In this document: positions 6,228-11,210 of the stretch, one piece after another
Numbering within the stretch: position 1 is the stretch's first letter
How the letters are laid out: the number at the start of each line of letters is the position of its first letter
Source of the DNA: Fimbriimonadales bacterium
Lineage (GTDB): Bacteria > Armatimonadota > Fimbriimonadia > Fimbriimonadales > GBS-DC
Length of the DNA: 11,236 bases
Assembly (NCBI GenBank): GCA_025060055.1
Contig: JANXCK010000229.1
Location: 1-11,236 of the forward strand
Reading direction: 5' to 3'
The notes under the pieces: model-generated
The model's database searches: none
Told to the model about the DNA's origin: nothing
Seen by the model: only the letters and a program-made list of their open reading frames with translations
Program-made: the position numbers and the translations under genes

Positions 6228-7120
6228 TGCGCACGATACCGTTTCGAGGGCTGGGTGTGGCGATGGTCACGCCCTTCACGCGCGAGGGGGCTGTGGATGA
6301 GCCTCGTTTGCGCGCGTTAGTAGATTGGATGATTGAGTCGGGTGTGGACGCCTTGCTGCCCGTCGGCTCCACAGGCGAGGGCGCAACACTGACCCACGAG
6401 GAGCATCGTCGCGTGATGGACATCGTGCTGGAGCAAGCGAACGGGCGTGTGCCCGTGTGTCCCGGCGCAGGCAGCAACGCTACTCACGAGGCAGTCGAGT
6501 TGGCGCAACACGCCAAACGCGCAGGCGCAACCGCTGTGCTGTCTGTAACGCCCTACTACAACAAGCCGGAACCCGAAGGCTTGCTGCTCCACTACGCCAC
6601 TATCGCGGAGCGAGCCGATATTCCCATCATCCTGTATAATGTGCCGTCGCGTACAGGGCGCAACTACCCACCCGAAGTGATTTTGCAGATTGCGCGTGAA
6701 GTGCCGCACCTTGTAGGTGTCAAGGAATCCAGCGGCAACATCACGCAGGCGCTGGAGATTTTGGGCAATCGTCCGTCGGGGTTTGCAGTGTACGCAGGCG
6801 ACGACATCTTCGCCGTGCCCACGATTCTGATGGGAGGTGATGGGGTCATCTCCGTGATTGGCAACGAGCTGCCCGAATGGACTGCTCAGATGGTGCATGC
6901 GGCGTTGCGAGGCGACATGGAGACCGCGCGCCACTGGCACTATCGCCTGCAGCCCCTCATGCAGGCAAACTTTTGGGAGACCAACCCTGCGCCCGTCAAG
7001 TGCGTGATGGCGATGCTGGGGCGGATCGAAGAACAGCTGCGCCTGCCACTTACCCCTGTCAGCGAGCGCACACGCGAACGCCTCCGCCAACTGCTCGTCG
7101 AGATGGGAATCTTGGGCTAA
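6227..7120 (+). CDS. dapA: 4-hydroxy-tetrahydrodipicolinate synthase
   Basis: DapA condenses pyruvate with aspartate-semialdehyde, the committed step to diaminopimelate and lysine; its product is the DapB substrate. The 297 aa are the usual length for this TIM-barrel family. GSTGEG (47-52) with Thr49 binds pyruvate, TPYYNKP (108-114) and YNVPSRTG (137-144) carry Tyr111, Tyr137 and Arg142, and GVKESSG (164-170) holds Schiff-base Lys166. These correspond to Thr44, Tyr107, Tyr133, Arg138 and Lys161 of E. coli DapA. The ribosome binding site AGGGAGGA (6213-6220) lies in the end of dapB, 6 nt before the ATG, and the start overlaps the dapB stop (TAATG). The gene converges with tRNA-Pro 4 nt downstream, with no terminator visible between them. 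Confidence 0.96.
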   Translation: MRTIPFRGLGVAMVTPFTREGAVDEPRLRALVDWMIESGVDALLPVGSTGEGATLTHEEHRRVMDIVLEQANGRVPVCPGAGSNATHEAVELAQHAKRAGATAVLSVTPYYNKPEPEGLLLHYATIAERADIPIILYNVPSRTGRNYPPEVILQIAREVPHLVGVKESSGNITQALEILGNRPSGFAVYAGDDIFAVPTILMGGDGVISVIGNELPEWTAQMVHAALRGDMETARHWHYRLQPLMQANFWETNPAPVKCVMAMLGRIEEQLRLPLTPVSERTRERLRQLLVEMGILG

Positions 7121-7124
7121 CGAA

Positions 7125-7201
7125 TGGTCGGGGCGGGCAGATTCGAACTGCCGACCTCTCCCACCCGAAAGGAGCGCTCTGCCATGCTGAGCTACGCCCC
7201 G
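7125..7201 (-). tRNA. tRNA-Pro (anticodon CGG)
   Basis: Reads codon CCG. On the minus strand the 77-nt sequence folds as a full cloverleaf: acceptor CGGGGCG/CGCCCCG, D stem GCTC/GAGC, anticodon stem CTCCT/GGGAG (one T-G pair), anticodon loop TTCGGGT with anticodon CGG and G37, T stem GGCAG/CTGCC with loop TTCGAAT, and discriminator A followed by an encoded CCA. The C1-G72 start with discriminator A is typical of bacterial tRNA-Pro. It stands alone, 3' end facing the end of dapA. Confidence 0.95.
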
Positions 7202-7215
7202 ACTCTGCGTCCTTG

Positions 7216-7245
7216 ATTGTACCCTATTCGGCTCCGAAGCGTCAA
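7216..7245 (-). promoter_or_regulatory. Promoter of tRNA-Pro (TTGACG - 18 bp - TACAAT)
   Basis: On the minus strand a near-consensus -35 TTGACG (7245-7240) is followed after 18 bp by TACAAT (7221-7216), 14 nt before the mature tRNA 5' end. This is the best-formed two-hexamer promoter in the window and supports TACAAT/TATAMT as the housekeeping -10 of this organism. Confidence 0.75.
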
Positions 7246-7331
7246 GGGGGCGCGAGGGTGTTTGAAAAATCGAGTCTTGGTTGACGGTTGAAGCTGTTCC
7301 TCCGTAGGCGAAGCCCACCTATGCGGGCTAT

Positions 7332-7385
7332 AGCCGACGCAGGTCGGCTTGGTCTGCACAGGAACGGCTTGAGCCGTCTGTGCAG
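7332..7385. repeat. Cluster of palindromes in the tRNA-Pro / transposase spacer
   Basis: AGCCGAC (7332-7338) and GTCGGCT (7343-7349) form a 7-bp stem with a 4-nt loop. Next to it, CTGCACAG (7354-7361) and CTGTGCAG (7378-7385) enclose an inner ACGGC/GCCGT stem with loop TTGA, offset by a 2-nt bulge. A further palindrome, GTAGAC-ACTA-GTCTAC, lies at 7527-7542. The arrangement resembles REP-type intergenic palindromes. Apart from these and the tRNA promoter, I see no gene in 7202-7604. Confidence 0.5.
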
Positions 7386-7604
7386 CGTCGGCGTCTCGCC
7401 ACGTAAGAGGTAAAAAAACTTTACACTCGGGTTTATAACGGGGCGGTTAAACCTCCCCCGTTCGTGGCTTGAGCGTCTCGCCGCCGTTGTAAACGATTGC
7501 ACTCGCCCCGTGCGTTCTCTAACTACGTAGACACTAGTCTACTCGCTCAAAAGCAATCCAGCGTGTGCAGAGCGCAGCAAGTTGAGAAAGCCCCATACCG
7601 CTCC

Positions 7605-8491
7605 CTCTTCGTAGCCAAGCCGTTGCGCCCTCTGGGCTGGAGCCAAGCCTTGTTCTCTGAGCCTTGCAACCTGCAGATTGTCGCGCATCAACACACGCCC
7701 TGCTGCGTGCCGTGCTGCGCCTGCTGCGCCTCACCGCCCTCTGGCTCGCTGTAGACGCCACGACTCTGCGCCAACACTACACGGGGTTGGGCATCAGCAT
7801 CGTGTGCCATCAGACGGCAATCCCTGTGACGTGGCGGGTACTGCCTGCGACGCAACGCGGGGCGGGGCGTCCCGAGTGGGAAGCGTTGCTCGCGGTCGTG
7901 CGGCGGGGCATGCCGCGCGGGTTGCCTGTGTACGGGCTTGCCAATCGGGGGCTGTGGGCAGCGTGGCTGTTTACGCTCATCCGATGGTACGGCTGGCATC
8001 CGCTGCTGCGGGTCAACCCACGGGGTCAGTTTCGGGCGTGTTGGCAGCGACAAGCGCAGCCGTTGACGGGCTTTTGCGCTGCTCAGGGCACGCAGAGGGC
8101 GGTGGAAGGGCGCGCGTTTCGGTACGGAGTGCGGTGGACTGTGGTGGTGTTCTGGGGGGCGTGTGCCCAAGAGCCGTGGCACTTGTTGACAGACTTGCCC
8201 GCGTCGGCGGTGTGGGGGGCGTGGTACGGGTTGCGGGGTTGGATGGAACAAGGGTTTGGGCGTTTCAAGCGTGGGGGTTGGGGCTGGCATCGGGCGCGGG
8301 GGGTGGCGCGTGGGTGGGTGTTTGGGAGTGGGTTGGTGTGCGTTGGGGCGGTGGGTGGTGGTGTTAGGGTTTGGGGTGGGGGGGTTGGGTGCGGTGTGGT
8401 GGGATGGGGTGCGTTGGCGTGTGGGGTGTATTGGTTGGTGTTGTGGGATGTGGTTGTTGGGGGCGATTTTGGGGTTGGGCGAAGGAGGTGA
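7605..8491 (+). pseudogene. Decayed DDE transposase (IS4-like) remnant
   Basis: The main open frame, about 7664-8491, encodes LWLAVDATTLR (first catalytic Asp31 counting from TTG 7664), VYGLANRGLWAAWLF and YGLRGWMEQGFGRFKR (catalytic Glu195, the YxxR...E(x)6 K pattern of IS4-type enzymes). The middle motif is normally LADRGF; here it reads LANRGL, so the second catalytic Asp is Asn94 (codon AAT at 7943), which should abolish transposition. Upstream, GWSQALFSEPCNLQIVAHQ is a recognisable transposase N-terminal motif but lies in another frame (about 7632-7690), implying a frameshift or deletion, and the usual N-terminal length is missing. From about 8310 the sequence is almost only G and T, and the translation becomes low-complexity Gly/Val/Trp. 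No terminal inverted repeats were found by eye. Confidence 0.7.
8367..8389 (+). other. G-quadruplex-compatible G-run cluster
   Basis: Four G-runs of at least three (8367-8369, 8373-8376, 8378-8384, 8387-8389) are separated by loops of 3, 1 and 2 nt. This satisfies the standard G3+N1-7 quadruplex pattern on the plus strand. It lies within the G/T-only 3' end of the transposase remnant. Confidence 0.6.
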
Positions 8492-8514
8492 ATTCAAGTG
8501 ATGTACCCTTGTTA

Positions 8515-8540
8515 GGGGTAGAACCCCCTGTTGTTTTGTA
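8515..8540 (+). terminator. Possible intrinsic terminator after the transposase remnant
   Basis: GGGGT (8515-8519) and ACCCC (8523-8527) form a 5-bp stem with a 3-nt loop, followed by the T-rich CTGTTGTTTTGT. It is 24 nt past the pseudogene stop. The stem is short, so confidence is modest. Confidence 0.4.
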
Positions 8541-8575
8541 GGGAGGCTCGGGGTGTGTGGAGCGACGAGCTTTCT

Positions 8576-8630
8576 GGCACCCCGAGCGAAGCGAGGGGTC
8601 TGAGATTCCTCGCTGCACTCGGAACGACAA
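8576..8630. repeat. Dispersed intergenic hairpin repeat (CACCCCGAGCGAAGCGAGGGG type)
   Basis: Arms 8582-8596 (CCGAGCGAAGCGAGG) and 8608-8622 (CCTCGCTGCACTCGG) match at 13 of 15 positions around an 11-nt loop containing GTCTGAGATT. I recognise this as a widespread bacterial intergenic repeat whose spurious translation (HPERSEGSEI...) is often mis-annotated as protein. No gene is supported in 8492-8785; this stretch is repeats only. Confidence 0.65.
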
Positions 8631-8643
8631 CGGGTTGTTTGGC

Positions 8644-8762
8644 GGCGTGGACGCCGTGGGGTGCATGGGCGAGACACCCATGCCACGAGGAGAAGTATTA
8701 GCGAGACGCCGAAGCCACGGTACGAAAGCTTCCCTGTTGCCGGGTGGGGAGACAGCCCCATA
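8644..8762. repeat. Series of short hairpin modules built around GAGAC
   Basis: GGCGT-GG-ACGCC (8644-8655) is followed by GCATGGG (8663-8669)/CCCATGC (8677-8683) with loop CGAGACA, then GCGAGACGCC near 8701-8710, then TGGGG-AGACAG-CCCCA near 8746-8761. The same GAGACGCC core occurs in reverse at about 7389-7399 and 7471-7481 (GCGTCTCGCC). They look like one dispersed family of small palindromic intergenic elements inserted next to each other. Confidence 0.5.
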
Positions 8763-8785
8763 TGCCTGCCTTACAGGGCGAGGTT

Positions 8786-9070
8786 TCACGGAAACGCTCT
8801 ACGCTCCTGCACAACCACCTTGCCCGCTGCAGGAGGGGCTGTGCGATAGATGTAGTACTCGCGTGTCGCCTCGCCCACTGTAAAAACGTCGGGCGCGGCG
8901 TAGAGGGGTACGCCCGCTTCCTGCTGAAGGCGTGTGAGCAACTCGCGCAGCGAGATCATCGGCTCGGTGAGCGTGAGGCGCACTTCAAGGCGCGAGTCCG
9001 CGCGAAGGTCTACCGCCAGCGCCGCGGCGGTCAGTAAGAGCAAGGCAATACATCCCATTAGCGTGCACAT
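8786..9070 (-). CDS. Short signal-peptide protein, probably a C-terminally truncated remnant
   Basis: The frame encodes 94 aa from ATG 9070, or 90 from ATG 9058 (MGCIALLLLTAAALAVDL). The N-terminus is a hydrophobic Sec-type signal peptide with a possible cleavage after ALA. The following segment (TEPMISLRELLTRLQQEAGVPLYAAP) resembles the opening of secretin/STN-like or related exported proteins, where a beta-strand and amphipathic helix contain a GVPL motif. After about 75 residues the chain ends in a charged tail directly against the repeat-rich region, so the original gene was probably longer and was cut by repeat or IS activity. No Shine-Dalgarno is seen; TATAAA (9080-9075, minus strand) may be its -10. 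I do not recognise a specific function. Confidence 0.5.
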   Translation of the reverse strand: MCTLMGCIALLLLTAAALAVDLRADSRLEVRLTLTEPMISLRELLTRLQQEAGVPLYAAPDVFTVGEATREYYIYRTAPPAAGKVVVQERRAFP

Positions 9071-9210
9071 CGGGTTTATACCTCATTCCGTATGACGGTT
9101 GAGTGGAGAGCGCGTTTTTGAGTGTTCGGGGGCGTGGGGTACTTTCGGTGCTGGAGGTGTCAGCGGTCTCTGAGCCAGTGCAACCACAGCCTCTTACGAC
9201 CTCCAACGGA

Positions 9211-9378
9211 AAGCCTCTGATCATCGATCAAAGACCTTTGTTTGCTGAACCAAGGCCTTTGTTTGCTAAACCAAGACCTTGGTTTAACATTAAAATGCCT
9301 TGGTTTAATATTCCAAGGTCTTGGATTGACAAACAAAGACCTCTGATCAGCAATCCGAGGTATCCTATCGCTGAGGAG
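9211..9378. repeat. Array of eight 21-bp tandem units upstream of paralog 1
   Basis: Units begin at 9211, 9232, 9253, 9274, 9295, 9316, 9337 and 9358, with no insertions or deletions. The units most alike are 9232 and 9253 (19 of 21 identical); a typical unit is AGACCTTTGTTTGCTGAACC plus A. Unit junctions form dyads with a 2-bp centre: the best has 9-bp arms, TAAACCAAG (9267-9275) and CTTGGTTTA (9278-9286); CAAAG-AC-CTTTG and CCAAG-GT-CTTGG recur nearby. The array is much richer in A/T than its surroundings and ends in a block shared with paralog 2 (TATCCTATCG...GAGGAGG). It is open in frame with the downstream gene, reading RPLFAEP RPLFAKP RPWFNIK MPWFNIP RSWIDKQ RPLISNP, so it might be a heptapeptide-coding extension, but no credible upstream start exists. 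The rest of 9071-9210 shows nothing else. Confidence 0.85.
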
Positions 9379-9384
9379 GACACG

Positions 9385-10032
9385 ATGCAGTGGGAATACA
9401 TTCCGTACAACGATGAGCAAGCCGTCGCGTGGATGACGCAGTTTCTGCAGGTTGCCAACGGTGTAGCAGCGCAGTTCGGCGTTGACCCCGACGAGCTGAC
9501 GCCCTTAGCCAACGCCCAAGCCGACTACGCCAAAACCATCCAAGACGCCCACGACGCCCTGCACGCCTACCGCGCCGCCATTCGCGCCAAGCAGGACGCC
9601 CGCCGACGCGCCGTCGCCCTCTTTCGGCAGATGGCACAGCGCATGAACCACCACCCTGCGATGACCAACGAACTGCGCGTGCAACTGGGACTGCGCCCGC
9701 GCCAACACGGCAGGCGTCGCAAAGGCGTGGGGCTGGAAGTGCCTGGCATACGGCTGGAGGTGGACGCCGGACGCGTGGTGATCCACTTCGGCACAAACCC
9801 CGAAAACGAGCAGCGCAACAGCAAGCCTGAGTGGGCACTCGGCGCGAACATTTACATCAAGGCGGAGGATGAGGCGGAGTATCGGCTGTTGGCGTTTGAC
9901 ACGGCGAGTCCGCACATCTGGGAGTATCGGGGTGCACCGAAGCGGTTCAGTTTTCGGGTAGCGTATCGGGGTCGTGGGGAGCGCGACGAGGGCGCGTGGA
10001 GCGACGAGGCAACGGTGAGCGTAGGCGGGTGA
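9385..10032 (+). CDS. Conserved protein of unknown function, paralog 1 (helical N-half, Fn3-like C-half)
   Basis: The product is 215 aa, with no signal peptide or membrane segment. Residues 5-40 contain YIPYNDEQAVAWMTQFLQ and FGVDPDELTPLANAQADY. Residues 44-90 are Ala/Arg/Gln-rich and should be helical. A basic stretch (RPRQHGRRRKG, 104-114) precedes a beta-rich C-terminal half that ends EGAWSDEATVSVGG, close to the GPWS-type end of fibronectin-III-like strands. I recall uncharacterised proteins with this layout (opening Y(I/V)PxxD, LGL after the helices, GxWS near the end) in several environmental phyla, but none with a known function. The start is ATG 9385, with GAGGAGG (9373-9379) at ideal distance. 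The frame stays open upstream through the 21-bp array, so an N-terminal extension cannot be excluded. Codon choice switches from C-ending (GCC, GAC, TAC) before about 9720 to G-rich afterwards. Confidence 0.85.
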   Translation: MQWEYIPYNDEQAVAWMTQFLQVANGVAAQFGVDPDELTPLANAQADYAKTIQDAHDALHAYRAAIRAKQDARRRAVALFRQMAQRMNHHPAMTNELRVQLGLRPRQHGRRRKGVGLEVPGIRLEVDAGRVVIHFGTNPENEQRNSKPEWALGANIYIKAEDEAEYRLLAFDTASPHIWEYRGAPKRFSFRVAYRGRGERDEGAWSDEATVSVGG

Positions 10033-10036
10033 AAGG

Positions 10037-10042
10037 TATCAT
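10037..10042 (+). promoter_or_regulatory. Candidate -10 box for DUF433 gene (TATCAT), leaderless spacing
   Basis: TATCAT ends 6 nt before ATG 10049, so transcription would start at or next to the A of the ATG. The only nearby Shine-Dalgarno-like bases, GAGG at 10043-10046, are just 2 nt from the ATG, too close to be useful. This is the spacing expected of a leaderless mRNA. Alternatively the gene is read through from paralog 1, 16 nt upstream. Confidence 0.35.
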
Positions 10043-10048
10043 GAGGCT

Positions 10049-10276
10049 ATGACGACCGTGCTGGAGCGTATCACGATAGACCCTGAGCAGTGTGGGGGGC
10101 GTCCGTGCATTCGCGGGATGCGCATTCGCGTGGTGGATGTGCTGGAGCTGCTGGCTGCAGGGTTAACGCCCGCTCAGGTGCTTGAGGAGCTGCCCGACCT
10201 GGAGCCAGAGGACATTCGCGCGTGCCTACTATATGCGGCACAGTGCGTGGAGCATACGCCTGCGAAGGTCAATTGA
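10049..10276 (+). CDS. DUF433 (VapB-like) antitoxin-family protein, without a visible toxin partner
   Basis: The product is 75 aa, full length for DUF433. It shows ITIDPEQCGGRPCIRGMRIRV, the GG-PCIRG-RI-V signature, then VLELLAAGLTPAQVLEELPDLEPEDIRACLLYA, the winged-helix-like part with the conserved P-L-EDI-A-L-YA pattern. DUF433 proteins are predicted DNA-binding antitoxins usually followed by a PIN-like DUF5615 toxin. Here the next 280 nt hold a dispersed repeat and the 21-bp array, then paralog 2, so no toxin is present in the window. It lies 16 nt after paralog 1 in the same direction and could be cotranscribed. Whether it binds the neighbouring palindromic arrays is a speculation worth testing. 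Confidence 0.9.
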   Translation: MTTVLERITIDPEQCGGRPCIRGMRIRVVDVLELLAAGLTPAQVLEELPDLEPEDIRACLLYAAQCVEHTPAKVN

Positions 10277-10288
10277 ATGAGCGCGTGA

Positions 10289-10345
10289 GGGTAAAATCCC
10301 CCTCCCCCACGCGGTGGGAGAGGGGACAGGGGGTGAGGGCAACCC
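10289..10345. repeat. GC-rich dispersed hairpin repeat after the DUF433 gene
   Basis: CCCTCCCCCAC (10300-10310) and GTGGGAGAGGG (10314-10324) form an 11-bp stem with one mismatch and a 3-nt loop, followed by GACAGGGGGTGAGGG. I recognise this as the common bacterial repeat whose translations read GEGTGGEG or SPLPLGEG. The 15-mer GGGTAAAATCCCCCT at its left end (10289-10303) recurs exactly at 11205-11219, suggesting another copy begins at the window end. The ATG-free frame opening at GTG 10314 inside it should not be taken as the start of paralog 2. Confidence 0.65.
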
Positions 10346-10406
10346 TCCACCACCAGACACGCACCACGACTGCCCGCCTCACCCTTCAAGCAGCCTCTTG
10401 ATCGCA

Positions 10407-10553
10407 AATCCAGAACTCAATTTTGCCAAAATTGTCCTCTGGATTATCAATCAGAAGCTTTTGACTGGCAATCAAGAAGTCAATTTTGGCAATCAAGAGG
10501 TCAATTTTGACAGTCAAAAAGTCAATTTCGACGATCCAGAGTATCCTATCGAC
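10407..10553. repeat. Array of seven 21-bp tandem units upstream of paralog 2
   Basis: Units begin at 10407, 10428, 10449, 10470, 10491, 10512 and 10533 with exact 21-bp spacing; a typical unit is AATCAAGAGGTCAATTTTGA plus C. The unit sequence is different from array 1, but period, orientation, A/T-richness and position are the same. Dyads are again present: CAATTTTG (10418-10425) and CAAAATTG (10427-10434) around one base, and GTCAA (10500-10504)/TTGAC (10507-10511) around TT. The last unit merges into the block shared with array 1, TATCCTATCG followed by GAGGAGGA. In frame with paralog 2 it reads NQEVNFG NQEVNFD SQKVNFD DPEYPID; several third-codon-position differences between units are synonymous (GAA/GAG, TTT/TTC). 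Confidence 0.85.
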
Positions 10554-10565
10554 GAGGAGGAAGCG

Positions 10566-11210
10566 ATGAGCGACTATGTTCCGCTGAACGATGAGGAGAC
10601 CATCGCGTGGATGGCGCAGTTCTTGCAGGTTGCTGCCAGCGTAGCCGCCCAGTTTGGCGTTGACCCCAACGAACTGACGCCCTTAGCCAACGCCCAAGCC
10701 GACTACGCACGAGCCATCCAAGACGCCCACGACGCCCTGCACGCCTACCGCGCCGCCATTCGCGCCAAGCAGGACGCCCGCCGACGCGCCGTCGCCCTCT
10801 TTCGGCAGATGGCGCAACGGATGAACCACCACCCCGCGATGACCAACGAACTGCGCGTGCAACTGGGGCTGCGCCCGCGCCAACACGGCAGGCGTCGCAA
10901 AGGCGTGGGGTTGGAGGTGCCCAGCATACGGCTGGAGGTGGACGCAGGGCGCGTGGTGATCCACTTTGGCACAGACCCCGACAACGAGCAGCGCAACAGC
11001 AAGCCTGAGTGGGCACTTGGGGCGAACATTTACATCAAGGCGGAGGATGAGGCGGAGTATCGGCTGTTGGCGTTTGACACGGCGAGTCCGCACATCTGGG
11101 AGTATCGGGGTGCGCCGAAGCGGTTTAGTTTTCGGGTGGCGTATCGGGGGCGTGGGGAGCGCGACGAGGGCGCATGGAGCGATGAGGCAACGGTGAGTGT
11201 GGGCGGGTAA
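10566..11210 (+). CDS. Conserved protein of unknown function, paralog 2
   Basis: The product is 214 aa and collinear with paralog 1. The first 50 residues differ at many positions (MSDYVPLNDEETIAWMAQFL against MQWEYIPYNDEQAVAWMTQF). From IQDAHDALHAY to the stop (about 163 residues) I find only three substitutions, equivalent to Gly121Ser, Asn138Asp and Glu140Asp of paralog 1. At DNA level the same stretch shows scattered, mostly synonymous changes. This is either a recent tandem duplication with a faster-changing N-terminus or ongoing gene conversion of the 3' part. ATG 10566 is preceded by GAGGAGG (10554-10560), 5 nt away. As in paralog 1, the frame is open through the array upstream. No function is recognised; the helical then beta-rich layout is the same. 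Confidence 0.85.
   Translation: MSDYVPLNDEETIAWMAQFLQVAASVAAQFGVDPNELTPLANAQADYARAIQDAHDALHAYRAAIRAKQDARRRAVALFRQMAQRMNHHPAMTNELRVQLGLRPRQHGRRRKGVGLEVPSIRLEVDAGRVVIHFGTDPDNEQRNSKPEWALGANIYIKAEDEAEYRLLAFDTASPHIWEYRGAPKRFSFRVAYRGRGERDEGAWSDEATVSVGG

Noticed and set aside
6317..7318. Long minus-strand open frame antisense to dapA and through tRNA-Pro
   Set aside because: It overlaps a clear dapA and a tRNA gene; its translation has no domain character and is an antisense shadow of GC-rich coding sequence.
8311..8460. G/T-rich tract as a diversity-generating retroelement target
   Set aside because: DGR variable regions show adenine-specific changes with a template repeat and a reverse transcriptase; neither is present here.
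7688..8761. Long minus-strand open frame (about 357 aa, Pro/His/Thr-rich) over the transposase remnant
   Set aside because: It is a by-product of the G/T-rich plus strand (C/A-rich complement has few stops); the plus-strand frame has recognisable transposase motifs.
8557..8883. Plus-strand frame starting with HPERSEGSEI-type sequence
   Set aside because: This is the translated dispersed repeat, not a gene.
9103..9384. Long in-frame extension of paralog 1 starting at GTG 9103
   Set aside because: There is no ribosome binding site at 9103 and the first part has no recognisable coding character, whereas ATG 9385 has a perfect GAGGAGG and aligns with the start of paralog 2. It is kept only as an alternative in the array finding.
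9211..10553. The 21-bp arrays as CRISPR arrays
   Set aside because: The units are directly adjacent and degenerate with no repeat/spacer alternation, and no cas genes are nearby.
10314..10565. Extension of paralog 2 starting inside the GC-rich hairpin (GTG 10314)
   Set aside because: The peptide GEGTGGEG is the known spurious translation of a dispersed repeat; the start lies in the stem of the hairpin and has no Shine-Dalgarno.
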